The notes beneath the pieces are model-generated. The model was given only the letters and a program-made list of their open reading frames with translations, did no database searches and had not been told where the DNA came from. A stretch of 64,000 bases of DNA from Pseudomonadota bacterium (GTDB lineage: Bacteria; Pseudomonadota; Alphaproteobacteria; Rhizobiales; Hyphomicrobiaceae): NCBI GenBank assembly GCA_023405815.1, contig JAEXXM010000034.1, forward strand, positions 17,797-81,796, read 5' to 3'. The translations under genes and the position numbers were made by a program. Positions 43,612 to 51,577 of this stretch are shown one piece after another (position 1 is the stretch's first letter; each line of letters opens with the position of its first letter).

Positions 43612-44516
43612 CAGAAGTAGCCTTCCTGCTTCTTGCGCTCCATGGCGCCAGCCTGATCGTGATCGATGAGACGCCCCTGGCGCTCGGAGGTGCGCGCGCC
43701 AAGCGTTTCCTCGACGACGCTTTCGATATCTGCGGCGGTCGAAGGCACTGCGGCGGTGAGCGGCCAGCAGCCAAGGGTGCGGAAGCGCACGCTCTTCATC
43801 TGCGGGACCTCGCCCGTCTGCAGCGGCAAGCGCTCGTCATCGAGGACGAGAAGCTGCCCGTTACGCACAATGGTCGGCCGCTTGGCGGCAAGGTAGAGCG
43901 GCACGACATCAAGCTTCTCGCGCAGGATGTAGCGCCAGACGTCGCGCTCGGTCCAATTCGACAGCGGGAAGACGCGCACCGTCTCCCCGGGGCCGAGGCG
44001 GCCATTAAGCAGGTTCCACATCTCGGGGCGCTGGCGGCGCGGGTCCCAGCGGTGGCCGGGGGAGCGGAATGAAAACACGCGCTCCTTGGCGCGCGAAGAC
44101 TCCTCGTCGCGGCGGGCACCGCCGAAGGCCGCATCGAATCCGTATTTGTCGAGCGCCTGCTTCAGCGGCTGGGTCTTCATCACGTCCGTATAGACCGACG
44201 GGGCGTAGTCATACGGATTGATGCCGCGACGGAGACCGTCATCGTTGGTGTGGATGATGAGCTCGAGGCCGAAGTCGCGCACCGTCTTGTCGCGGAACGC
44301 GATCATGTCGCGGAACTTCCACGTCGTATCGATGTGCAGCAGCGGGAACGGCGGCTTCTGTGGCCAGAAGGCCTTGCGCGCCAGATGCAGCAGGACGGTC
44401 GAGTCCTTGCCGATGGAATACATCAGCACCGGCCGGCGGAACTGAGCGGCGGCTTCCCGGAAAATATGGATCGCCTCTGCCTCGAGCAGATCGAGGTGCG
44501 AGAACGGAGCTGTCAT
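43611..44516 (-). CDS. cysD: Sulfate adenylyltransferase small subunit
   Basis: 301 residues from ATG 44516. HLDLLEAEAIHIFREAAAQF, the PP-loop MYSIGKDSTVLLHLARKAF, GGARRDEESSRAKER and ERKKQEGYF at the end are all CysD signatures. It forms APS with CysN. It overlaps cysH by four bases. All three genes share a transcript from the promoter upstream of 45346. Confidence 0.95.
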   Translation of the reverse strand: MTAPFSHLDLLEAEAIHIFREAAAQFRRPVLMYSIGKDSTVLLHLARKAFWPQKPPFPLLHIDTTWKFRDMIAFRDKTVRDFGLELIIHTNDDGLRRGINPYDYAPSVYTDVMKTQPLKQALDKYGFDAAFGGARRDEESSRAKERVFSFRSPGHRWDPRRQRPEMWNLLNGRLGPGETVRVFPLSNWTERDVWRYILREKLDVVPLYLAAKRPTIVRNGQLLVLDDERLPLQTGEVPQMKSVRFRTLGCWPLTAAVPSTAADIESVVEETLGARTSERQGRLIDHDQAGAMERKKQEGYF

Positions 44517-45346
44517 GCAGCGGCTTCCTTCTGGCGGGGCCTGTTGTGTAGGCCGCATTCCTTACCGTCTTCGTTCTCCCACCACCAGCGGCCGGCGCGG
44601 ATATCCTCGCCCGGCTTGATCGTGCGGGTGCACGGCTGGCAACCGATGGAGGGAAACCCGCGAGCGTGGAGCGGATTGACTGGAACGTTGTTCGCGGCGA
44701 CGTAGGCCTCGAGCTGCTCGAGGCTCCAGTCGGCGATGGGGTTCAGCTTGACGAGCCCGTTCTCGGCATCCCAGGCGGCGAAGGGAACGTGAGCGCGACC
44801 TGCCGACTGCTCGCGGCGCAGACCCGTCACCCAACCGGCCGCTCCGGCGAGGGCGCGCTTCAGCGGTCGCACCTTGCGGACATCACAGCAAGCCTTGCGG
44901 TTCTCGACATCGAGGCGGAAGCCGAAGATTCCGTCGCGGGCGACGAGTTCCTCGACCTCGCGCGCGTCGGGGAACATAACGCGGATCTTGATGCCGTAGC
45001 GGCTCTCGCTGGCTTCCAGCGTCTCCAGCGTTTCGGGGAAGTGGCGACCGGTATCCAGGGTGAAGACGTCGATCGCGGCTCGGCTTGCGGCAATGCCGTT
45101 GAGCACGGCCTGGTCCTCGATGCCGAGGCTGGTGGAGAAGGTAACGCGGCCCGGTACGGTGCGGGCGATCTCCAGCAGGCGATCCTCCAGGCTGGCGATG
45201 GCAGCCAAGCGCCGGTCGAGGGCCAGGGCCTCGGCCGCAGGGTCGGCAGGGGCCCTCCTCTGCACGGGCGAGGCAGGGGCACGCCGGGAGCCTCGGGCGC
45301 CCGTCGCGGACTGGGCGCCGCGCCGAGATGGGTTTTTCGTCGACAT
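44513..45346 (-). CDS. cysH: Assimilatory adenylyl-sulfate (APS) reductase
   Basis: 277 residues. TFSTSLGIEDQAVL is the PP-loop region; Cys153-Cys154 and Cys236-Cys239 (GCQPCT) are the [4Fe-4S] ligands that mark APS reductases, and ECGLH holds catalytic Cys264. The cluster Cys pairs and the absence of an APS kinase together mean APS, not PAPS, is the likely substrate. The N-terminal 40 residues are basic, Ser/Pro/Arg-rich and unusual. First gene of cysHDN. Confidence 0.93.
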   Translation of the reverse strand: MSTKNPSRRGAQSATGARGSRRAPASPVQRRAPADPAAEALALDRRLAAIASLEDRLLEIARTVPGRVTFSTSLGIEDQAVLNGIAASRAAIDVFTLDTGRHFPETLETLEASESRYGIKIRVMFPDAREVEELVARDGIFGFRLDVENRKACCDVRKVRPLKRALAGAAGWVTGLRREQSAGRAHVPFAAWDAENGLVKLNPIADWSLEQLEAYVAANNVPVNPLHARGFPSIGCQPCTRTIKPGEDIRAGRWWWENEDGKECGLHNRPRQKEAAA

Positions 45347-45965
45347 GCTCTTCCCTTCGGTGGAGGCCAGAAAATAAGCGAAACCGAATTCTACTTAAAG
45401 CATACCAGCCAAATAAAAATAGGATCGCATTCCTAGCGGGGCGGCGTGGAGGAAATTTTTCCTTGCTCGGCGCTTGTTGGAACGGCTTGGCGGTCATCGT
45501 GCGGGGGTGATGGCCCGCGCTGCAGCCGGAGGTAGCAGATTGCCAAGCAGGCCGACAGGCGACGAGGCGCTGCAGTGGCGCAAGGAAGGATCGCCGGCAC
45601 AGCTTTTCTAGCTTCGGAGCCGAATCAGTGTGTCGGCAAGTCGAATCGGCGAGGGGCAAATTGCGCGTCACAGATTTATCGCACCAGCCGTGCCCGCATG
45701 GTTCCGGGCGAAAATGTGGGGATGAAATGTAACTACATTTTTCTATGCGATTTCAGTGTCTTATGAATTGCGTTTTCATGTGGACATCTGCGTGACATTC
45801 CCGCCTCGTTGGCCTTCGGCGAACAATGCCACTGGTAGGTTGGTTAACAGATGGTATTCTCGCGACCGCTTCGAGACGGAGCCGGACTTTGGAGAGGGCT
45901 CTTGCATCGTCCGGCGTCTCCCGGAGCAACAAAAGCAAACGTTGAGCAAGTAGCGGGGTACCACA
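45347..45965. promoter_or_regulatory. Divergent region between cysH and the cold-shock gene
   Basis: 619 bases with no credible gene. The cysH side is AT-rich (45370-45425) and carries AATTCTACTT at 45387-45396; on the minus strand this offers TAGAAT as a possible -10 box about 40 bases before the ATG. The cold-shock side has a long AT-rich leader (about 45720-45860) with a 16-base dyad, as is usual for cold-shock mRNAs with structured leaders. The middle part shows nothing I can name. Confidence 0.4.
45725..45740. promoter_or_regulatory. Perfect 16-base dyad AAATGTA-AC-TACATTT
   Basis: Seven-base arms with two bases between, followed by TTC on plus. The loop is too short for a good RNA hairpin, so a protein operator is more likely than a terminator. 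It lies 226 bases before the cold-shock gene. Confidence 0.35.
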
Positions 45966-46565
45966 ATGGGGGATTCCTCTAAGCGCCCGGATTTTCCGCA
46001 GTTCGACCCACCGATCAGCATGACGCGGGAAGGGGCCGAGGAAGCCGGGATCGAGGTTTTCGAGGTCGTCGGATCTATTAAATGGTTTGATGCTTCAAAG
46101 GGTTATGGCTTCATCGTTCCGGACAACGGACTGGCCGACATCCTTTTGCACGTCACATGCCTCAGGGCCGGGGGCTATCAGACGGCCTACGAGGGAGCCC
46201 GGGTACACGCCGAGGTGCTGCGCCGCCCCAAGGGGATGCAGGCGTTCCGCATTCTCAGCATGGACGAGAGCACGGCCATCCATCCCTCCCAGCTTCCGCA
46301 GCGTACGCACGTCATCGTGACGCCGGAGAGCGACTGGGAGCGAGCCATGGTGAAGTGGTTCAACCGGGTGCGCGGCTTCGGCTTCTTGACGCGGGGTGAG
46401 GGAACGCCTGACATCTTCGTGCATATGGAAACGCTGCGGCGCTTCGGGTTCACGGAGTTGCGTCCGGGTCAGTTGGTCATGGTCCGCTGGGGCCACGGCT
46501 CCAAGGGCTGCATGGCCGCGGAGCTGAGACCGGACGGACAGCCGGGACTGCCGCCAACGCACTGA
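45966..46565 (+). CDS. Double cold-shock-domain protein
   Basis: 199 residues with two cold-shock domains. The first, about 34-100, has GSIKWFDASKGYGFIVPDN and DILLHV; the second, about 125-190, has AMVKWFNRVRGFGFLTRGEG and DIFVHME. Both keep RNP-1-like aromatic motifs for single-stranded nucleic acid. Two-domain CSPs are typical of alphaproteobacteria and act as RNA chaperones. The last base of its stop codon is the first base of the DUF192 ATG, so coupling is likely. Confidence 0.9.
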   Translation: MGDSSKRPDFPQFDPPISMTREGAEEAGIEVFEVVGSIKWFDASKGYGFIVPDNGLADILLHVTCLRAGGYQTAYEGARVHAEVLRRPKGMQAFRILSMDESTAIHPSQLPQRTHVIVTPESDWERAMVKWFNRVRGFGFLTRGEGTPDIFVHMETLRRFGFTELRPGQLVMVRWGHGSKGCMAAELRPDGQPGLPPTH

Positions 46566-47065
46566 TGAGGGCGATGGCACACTTGAGAATTCCGAGCGGG
46601 GCTGCCCAACAGGCGGCCCTGCTTCTTGTCGGGGCCCTGCTGATCCAATCGGCGCTCCCCGTCGATGCGAAGATGCGCGTCGATCAGTTGGCGGTTGTGG
46701 CCGCCGACGGTCGCAAAGTGCCGATCGACGTCGAGGTCGCCCAGGCCCCCCAGGAGAAGGCGCTGGGGCTGATGTTCCGCACCGAGCTCGCGGACAACCA
46801 AGGCATGCTGTTCCCCTACGAGGAGCCGCGTGAGCTCAGCATGTGGATGCACAACACGTACATCCCTCTCGACATGCTGTTCATCCGGCCCGACGGCGTC
46901 ATCCACCGTATCGAGGCGCAGGCGGAGCCGCTTTCGGACCGCGTGATCAATTCCGGTGGTCCGGTATCGGCGGTGCTCGAGCTTGCCGGCGGCGCTGCCA
47001 AGCGCCTCGGCATCAAGGAGGGTGACCGCGTGCAGCATCCGCTGTTCGCAGGGGGCAAACGGTAA
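46565..47065 (+). CDS. Exported DUF192 family protein
   Basis: 166 residues. Signal peptide 1-36 (LLLVGALLIQSALPVDAK). The domain has EVAQAPQEKALGLMFRTELADNQGMLFPYEEP, MWMHNTYIPLDMLFI and INSGGPVSAVLELAGGAAKRLGIKEGDRV, all typical of DUF192. Function unknown in bacteria. ATG 46565 shares its A with the upstream stop; ATG 46574 is a second option. The next feature is tRNA-Pro, 80 bases on. Confidence 0.83.
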   Translation: MRAMAHLRIPSGAAQQAALLLVGALLIQSALPVDAKMRVDQLAVVAADGRKVPIDVEVAQAPQEKALGLMFRTELADNQGMLFPYEEPRELSMWMHNTYIPLDMLFIRPDGVIHRIEAQAEPLSDRVINSGGPVSAVLELAGGAAKRLGIKEGDRVQHPLFAGGKR

Positions 47066-47145
47066 ATCCGCGGGATATCGAGGTGTGCCGGATTGGACGC
47101 GTTTACTCGTCCGGCGTCATCGCGTAGAACCCGTCGAACGTCGTC

Positions 47146-47222
47146 CGGGGCGTAGCTCAGCCTGGTAGAGCACTTGCTTTGGGAGCAAGGGGTCGCGAGT
47201 TCGAATCCCGCCGCCCCGACCA
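47146..47222 (+). tRNA. tRNA-Pro(UGG)
   Basis: 77 bases including the encoded CCA. Acceptor arms CGGGGCG/CGCCCCG, D arm TAGCTCAGCCTGGTAGAGCA, anticodon stem CTTGC/GCAAG with loop TTTGGGA (anticodon TGG), and T arm GCGAGTTCGAATCCCGC. All four stems pair. The discriminator base is A, as for proline. Confidence 0.96.
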
Positions 47223-47255
47223 ACGACGTCGCTAATTGAGGTATTCGAGGGCACC

Positions 47256-47561
47256 ATGGTGGCGCGCATCTTCAAGCCGGCCAAGACGGCCATGCAGTCG
47301 GGCGAAGCGCGCACCAAGGAGTGGGTGCTGGAGTTCGCGCCGGCCTCACCACGCGAGATCGAGCCGCTGATGGGCTGGACGGGCACGCGCGACATGAAGG
47401 CCGAGGTGCAGCTTTCGTTCGACAGCAAGGACGAGGCAATCGCGTATGCGACGCGCGAGGGCATCCCCTTCCAGGTGATCGAGCCGCAGCCGCGGCGAAT
47501 GATCCGCAAGTCCTACGCCGACAATTTCAAGTTCGGCCGCATCGGCCGCTGGACGCACTGA
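47256..47561 (+). CDS. NDUFS4-like NADH dehydrogenase (complex I) accessory subunit
   Basis: 101 residues. ARIFKPAKTAMQSG at the N terminus and YADNFKFGRIGRWTH at the end are the family marks (ETC complex I subunit region). Alphaproteobacteria carry this small subunit as a separate gene; it binds the peripheral arm of complex I. A ribosome site GAGGG precedes ATG 47256. It follows tRNA-Pro after 33 bases. Confidence 0.9.
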   Translation: MVARIFKPAKTAMQSGEARTKEWVLEFAPASPREIEPLMGWTGTRDMKAEVQLSFDSKDEAIAYATREGIPFQVIEPQPRRMIRKSYADNFKFGRIGRWTH

Positions 47562-48009
47562 AGGCGTCTTCGGTTACACCGCGGTTACACGTTCGGCGAT
47601 GAGGCACCGGCCCGAACGGAGTCGTCCGGGTTTGCGTGTCGCGCTGGAGCTTGGCTGCGGCTTCCGAATGGGTCGTCCTGACACGGGAAGATATTTCCGA
47701 GCGGCTCGAGAAACTGCACCGCTACTAATGTAGCTAGGGAGACTCTCGGGGCTCCGGGGCAGAAGCGTCTGGCGCCCTCGCAGCTGCTGCGTGAGGGGCA
47801 CTGCGGCTCTTAAGCACGAGCAGACAACGACGCTGACTACCGGCCCATGACCGGCGCGCGGGAGGACGTCGGGTGCGTCCCAGTAACGGACATACAGGGG
47901 GGTAAGCGGACCTTCTGGCCGCGTCGGAGGGCCGGCCTCGGCGTTCCCCCCGTACGCCGGGGCTTTCTTTTCTGGACGCACGCGGCCCGATATTTCGCCC
48001 TCCCTGTGG
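47562..48009. other. 448-base stretch without a protein gene; possible untranslated transcript
   Basis: Frames here have no conserved features or ribosome sites. The part from about 47730 to 47971 is GC-rich, contains several short self-complementary segments, and ends in a good plus-strand terminator, so it is either the 3' UTR of the NDUFS4-like gene or a small RNA. It does not show the SRP RNA, tmRNA or RNase P cores that I know. Confidence 0.35.
47936..47971 (+). terminator. Intrinsic terminator
   Basis: A 9-bp stem CCTCGGCGT/ACGCCGGGG (47936-47944 with 47954-47962, one G-T pair) with a 9-base loop, then CTTTCTTTT. Strong in the plus direction only. It lies 374 bases after the NDUFS4-like stop. 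Confidence 0.7.
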
Positions 48010-49296
48010 CTAGGGATAGAGACCGCGTTCCTGTCGCGCCTTCAAAATCCGCTCGCACGCGACCGCAAACGTTGCGGTGCGCAACGAGATCGCGCGATGG
48101 TCCGCTTCATTCCATATCTTCCGCAGCGCATCGGTGAGGATCGTGTCGAGGCGCGCGTCTATCTCCACGTCGCTCCAGAAGTAGCTCGAGAAATCCTGCA
48201 CCCACTCGAAGTAGCTTACCGTGACGCCGCCGGCATTACAGATGACGTCAGGGACGACCAGAACGCCGCGATCGGAGAGAACATCGTCAGCAGCGGCGAG
48301 CGTCGGGCCGTTGGCGCCTTCAAGCACTAGCTTGGCCCGTGTCCGTTTCGCACGCTCCGGAGTGATCTGACCTTCGAGCGCTGCCGGAATAAGGATGTCA
48401 CAGTCGACGTCCCAGAAATCCTCCTGCCCGATGTGCTCGGCGGCCGCGAAGGTGCTGACGCCACCGCTGTCATGTGCCGCCTTTACCATGGCGACGTCGA
48501 GGCCCCGCTCGTTGGATATCGTGCCTTTGCTATCCTGTATGGCAACGATCTGTGCGCCTGCAGCTGCAAACAATTGTGCCGCAGTCTCCCCGACGTTGCC
48601 AAAGCCTTGCACGGCGACGCGCGCGCCGTCGAGTTTTAGGCCGATGCGGCCAGCCGCTTCCCGACCGGTAACGAACACCCCGCGGCCGGTTGCCGTTACG
48701 CGGCCCAAGGACCCGCCGAGTTCAACGGGCTTGCCCGTCACGACACCGGTGCTCGTGGCACCAACGTTCATCGAGTAGGTGTCCATCATCCAGGCCATGA
48801 TCTGGACGTTGGTGTTGACGTCCGGCGCGGGGATATCCCGCTGCGGGCCGATGATGATGCCGATCTCGCTTGTGTAGCGGCGCGTGATTTTTTCCAGTTC
48901 CTTCATGGACAGCTGCGCAGGGTCAACGCGAATACCGCCCTTGGCGCCGCCGTAGGGCAGATTCAGCGCGGCGGTCTTGACGGTCATCCATGCGGCCAGA
49001 GCCATCACCTCCTCCAGGCAAACGTCGGGGTGATACCTAATCCCTCCCTTTCCGGGTCCACGCGAGAGGTTGTGCTGCACGCGGAAACCCTCGAAGTGGC
49101 GTACGCTGCCGTCATCCATCTCGATGGGGATATCGACAATGAGCGCTCGCTTGGGGCGCTTGAGCGTCTCGGCCCAGCGGGCAAGCTTACCGAGGTACGG
49201 CGTAACGCGATCGACTTGCGAAAGGTAGGTACCCCACGGACTCTCCGCTGCGCACGAGGTGTAAGAGAGTGAGGATGATTGCTTGCTCGCTGTCAT
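48010..49296 (-). CDS. Glutamate dehydrogenase (Glu/Leu/Phe/Val family)
   Basis: 428 residues from ATG 49296. GGIRYHPDVCLEEVMALAAWMTVKTAALNLPYGGAKGGI spans the substrate lysines; VQGFGNVGETAAQLFAAAGAQIVAIQDSKG is the dinucleotide fold; EGANGPT follows. Length and motifs match NAD-type catabolic GDH of bacteria. It would deaminate the glutamate produced by the arginine genes next to it. A TTG 27 bases upstream is a less likely start. Confidence 0.88.
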   Translation of the reverse strand: MTASKQSSSLSYTSCAAESPWGTYLSQVDRVTPYLGKLARWAETLKRPKRALIVDIPIEMDDGSVRHFEGFRVQHNLSRGPGKGGIRYHPDVCLEEVMALAAWMTVKTAALNLPYGGAKGGIRVDPAQLSMKELEKITRRYTSEIGIIIGPQRDIPAPDVNTNVQIMAWMMDTYSMNVGATSTGVVTGKPVELGGSLGRVTATGRGVFVTGREAAGRIGLKLDGARVAVQGFGNVGETAAQLFAAAGAQIVAIQDSKGTISNERGLDVAMVKAAHDSGGVSTFAAAEHIGQEDFWDVDCDILIPAALEGQITPERAKRTRAKLVLEGANGPTLAAADDVLSDRGVLVVPDVICNAGGVTVSYFEWVQDFSSYFWSDVEIDARLDTILTDALRKIWNEADHRAISLRTATFAVACERILKARQERGLYP

Positions 49297-49418
49297 GCGG
49301 GGAATCCCGTCTGATTGGACCAAAAGCAGACCTGTAGACGAATGCGGGCCAGACTAGCTCTGACGGCCGTCGCCGATCGGAATCCGTGCCCTCTTTCCAC
49401 TAGAAATTGTCCATCCGC

Positions 49419-50957
49419 TCAATCCTCGACGACAAAGCGAATGCCTTGTGCGAGCGGCAATTCGGCGCCGTAATTGATCGTATTGGTTGCCCGGCGCATG
49501 TAGTTCTTCCAGGCATCAGAGCCGGCCTCCCGGCCGCCGCCCGTATCCTTTTCGCCGCCGAAAGCGCCGCCGATCTCTGCACCAGACGGGCCGACATTCA
49601 CATTGGCAATGCCGCAGTCCGAGCCAACCGAGGACAGGAACGTCTCTGCCTCGCGTAGATCTTGCGTGAAAATGGAGGAGGCGAGGCCTTGCGGAACGTC
49701 GTTATGCTCGGCAATGGCCGCGTCGAGCTCTCTGTAGCGCAAACAATATAGAATTGGCGCGAACGTTTCCCGTTTGACAAAGTCTGTCTGTCTGTCGAGT
49801 TCGACAAGCGCCGGCGATACGTAGAACGCCGCAGGGTACTTCTCCTGCAGCACGCGCGAGCCGCCGGTCACCGAGGCATTTGCAGCTCTGGCACACGCCA
49901 GCGCCTCTTGCATGGCCTCGTAGGCGACACCATCGATCAACGGTCCCGTGAGGGTGCTCGCACATCTCGGGTCGCCGATCGATGCAGAACGGTAAACCTT
50001 GCGCAGCCGGGGAACCAGCTTCTCGTACACATCGTCGTGGACGAAGAGTCGCCTCAGCGTCGTGCAGCGTTGCCCCGTTGTCCCGATGGCAGCAAATGCA
50101 ATTGCGCGTATTGCGAGGTCGAGGTCGGCCGAGGGCGCGACAATGGCGGCGTTGTTCCCCGATAGCTCGAGGATCGCCCGAGCAAATCGGCTGGCCAGCC
50201 TCTCGCCGACGGCACGACCCATAGTAGTCGAGCCCGTGGCAGACACGAGGGGCACCCGTGCGTCGTTGGCGAGCAGCGCGCCCAATTCCCGCCCACCGAT
50301 CAGCAGCACGGAAAGCCCCTTAGGCGCATCGCCAAATCTTGCAGCGGCTTTCTCGAAGAGGGATTGGGTGGCAATCGCGGTCAACGGTGTCTTCTCGGAA
50401 GGCTTCCAGATGCAGGAGTTCCCGCATACAAGAGCCAGCGCGGCATTCCACGACCACACCGCAACCGGGAAATTGAAAGAGGTAATGATGCCGGTGGGGC
50501 CGAGCGGATGCCACGTCTCCATCATCCGGTGGCTTAAGCGTTCGCTTGCTATGGTAAGGCCATAGAGCTGCCTGGAGAGGCCGACGGCAAAGTCGGAGAT
50601 GTCAATCATCTCCTGCACCTCACCCAACCCCTCGGACAGCACCTTGCCGGTCTCGAGCGTAACGAGGCGACCAAGATCGCCTTTCGCAGCTCTTAACTCC
50701 TCACCGAACAGCCGGACGAGTTCACCGCGTTTTGGAGCTGGAACGTGTCGCCAGGCCCGAAAGGCATCTTGGGCGAGGCCTATGGCAGCTCTCGCATCCA
50801 CTTCCGTGGTCTCGCGAATGTGCGTGACGACCTCGCCCGTGATAGGGGTGCGAACCTGGAGGCCCTCAAGAGCAAACAGCGAGCGAGGAATTCCGAGCCG
50901 TGCGCCGATTGCGAGGGCCTCCTCGCGCGGCGAGCTCTCATCCTTTGTCATCGGCAT
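49419..50957 (-). CDS. ALDH7-type semialdehyde dehydrogenase (aminoadipate/glutamate semialdehyde)
   Basis: 512 residues. The catalytic Cys is in GTTGQRCTTLRRL and the general base in LELSGNNAA. GGEKDTGGGREAGSDAWKNYMRR is the mark of the ALDH7/antiquitin group, which oxidises alpha-aminoadipate semialdehyde (piperideine-6-carboxylate). Here it stands next to arginase and ornithine aminotransferase, where glutamate semialdehyde oxidation is expected, and no PutA/RocA-type dehydrogenase is present. So either the family member works on glutamate semialdehyde or the operon serves lysine too. Start at ATG 50957 has GAGG seven bases upstream. Confidence 0.85.
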   Translation of the reverse strand: MPMTKDESSPREEALAIGARLGIPRSLFALEGLQVRTPITGEVVTHIRETTEVDARAAIGLAQDAFRAWRHVPAPKRGELVRLFGEELRAAKGDLGRLVTLETGKVLSEGLGEVQEMIDISDFAVGLSRQLYGLTIASERLSHRMMETWHPLGPTGIITSFNFPVAVWSWNAALALVCGNSCIWKPSEKTPLTAIATQSLFEKAAARFGDAPKGLSVLLIGGRELGALLANDARVPLVSATGSTTMGRAVGERLASRFARAILELSGNNAAIVAPSADLDLAIRAIAFAAIGTTGQRCTTLRRLFVHDDVYEKLVPRLRKVYRSASIGDPRCASTLTGPLIDGVAYEAMQEALACARAANASVTGGSRVLQEKYPAAFYVSPALVELDRQTDFVKRETFAPILYCLRYRELDAAIAEHNDVPQGLASSIFTQDLREAETFLSSVGSDCGIANVNVGPSGAEIGGAFGGEKDTGGGREAGSDAWKNYMRRATNTINYGAELPLAQGIRFVVED

Positions 50958-51003
50958 CGCGGAACCTCACGACTGGTCGCGCCGGATGCTGGCGTTCGAG
51001 TGT

Positions 51004-51432
51004 CTAAGCGGCGTCCTTCGGAGAGGAAAGCAAGATGCTCGTCTCTGTCGATTTGATGCCGTCGACCGACCTGATGCGATTGAGAAGCTCGTCAAACTCC
51101 CCGAGTGAGCCGGCGACAAGCTCTGCAATAAGATCCCAGTGACCATTGGTCGAATGAAGCTTTCGCACCTCGGGGTATCCATGCAACCGCTTCACGACCT
51201 TGCCTGACGTCTCGCCTTCGACCTCGATCATCATCACGGCCCGAACGAGGTTCCGCGTGGCGTGATCGTCGACTGCAATCGTGAAGCCGTGGATAACGCC
51301 CTTTGCGATGAGCCGATCGATCCGCGACCGGATCGTTGCCCGAGACACACGCAGTTCTGCGGCCAACGAGGCGACCGGCCGGCGCGCGTCGCTGCGCAAT
51401 AGCGAGATGAGCTTGTGATCGAGGTCGTCCAT
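51004..51432 (-). CDS. Lrp/AsnC family transcription regulator
   Basis: 142 residues: N-terminal HTH (MDDLDHKLISLLRSDARRPVASLAAELRVSRATIRSRIDRL) and C-terminal ligand-binding RAM domain (VVKRLHGYPEVRKLHSTNGHWDLIAEL). It is divergent from rocF with 145 bases between, which hold a repeated 11-base site. By analogy to alphaproteobacterial arginine and ornithine catabolism regulators (such as PutR, AruR-like or ArgR-like Lrp members), it likely controls rocF-rocD in response to an amino acid. It is 46 bases upstream of the ALDH7 gene, so they may be one transcript. Confidence 0.88.
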   Translation of the reverse strand: MDDLDHKLISLLRSDARRPVASLAAELRVSRATIRSRIDRLIAKGVIHGFTIAVDDHATRNLVRAVMMIEVEGETSGKVVKRLHGYPEVRKLHSTNGHWDLIAELVAGSLGEFDELLNRIRSVDGIKSTETSILLSSPKDAA

Positions 51433-51439
51433 CGCGAGC

Positions 51440-51480
51440 CTATGCCAATATGGTCAATAATGGATATCACTATGCCAATA
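51440..51480. promoter_or_regulatory. Direct repeats CTATGCCAATA between lrp and rocF
   Basis: CTATGCCAATA occurs at 51440-51450 and 51470-51480, 30 bases start to start, near three helix turns. Each copy is followed by TGG or GTGG, giving CCAATATGG- and CCAATAGTGG-like partial dyads. Position and spacing fit binding of an Lrp-type octamer or dimer pair. The regulator lies 8 bases away. Confidence 0.55.
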
Positions 51481-51577
51481 GTGGCCGTGCAGATCGATGA
51501 ACTTTCTAACTTTTCTCTGCCACGAGCCGTCGTTATGTATTTTTGGGTCGATGTGCATCGCTTCAAGGGGTGATGCC

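Noticed and set aside
45756..45953. 65-residue plus frame before the cold-shock gene
   Set aside because: No conserved feature; the AT-rich stretch fits a structured 5' leader better.
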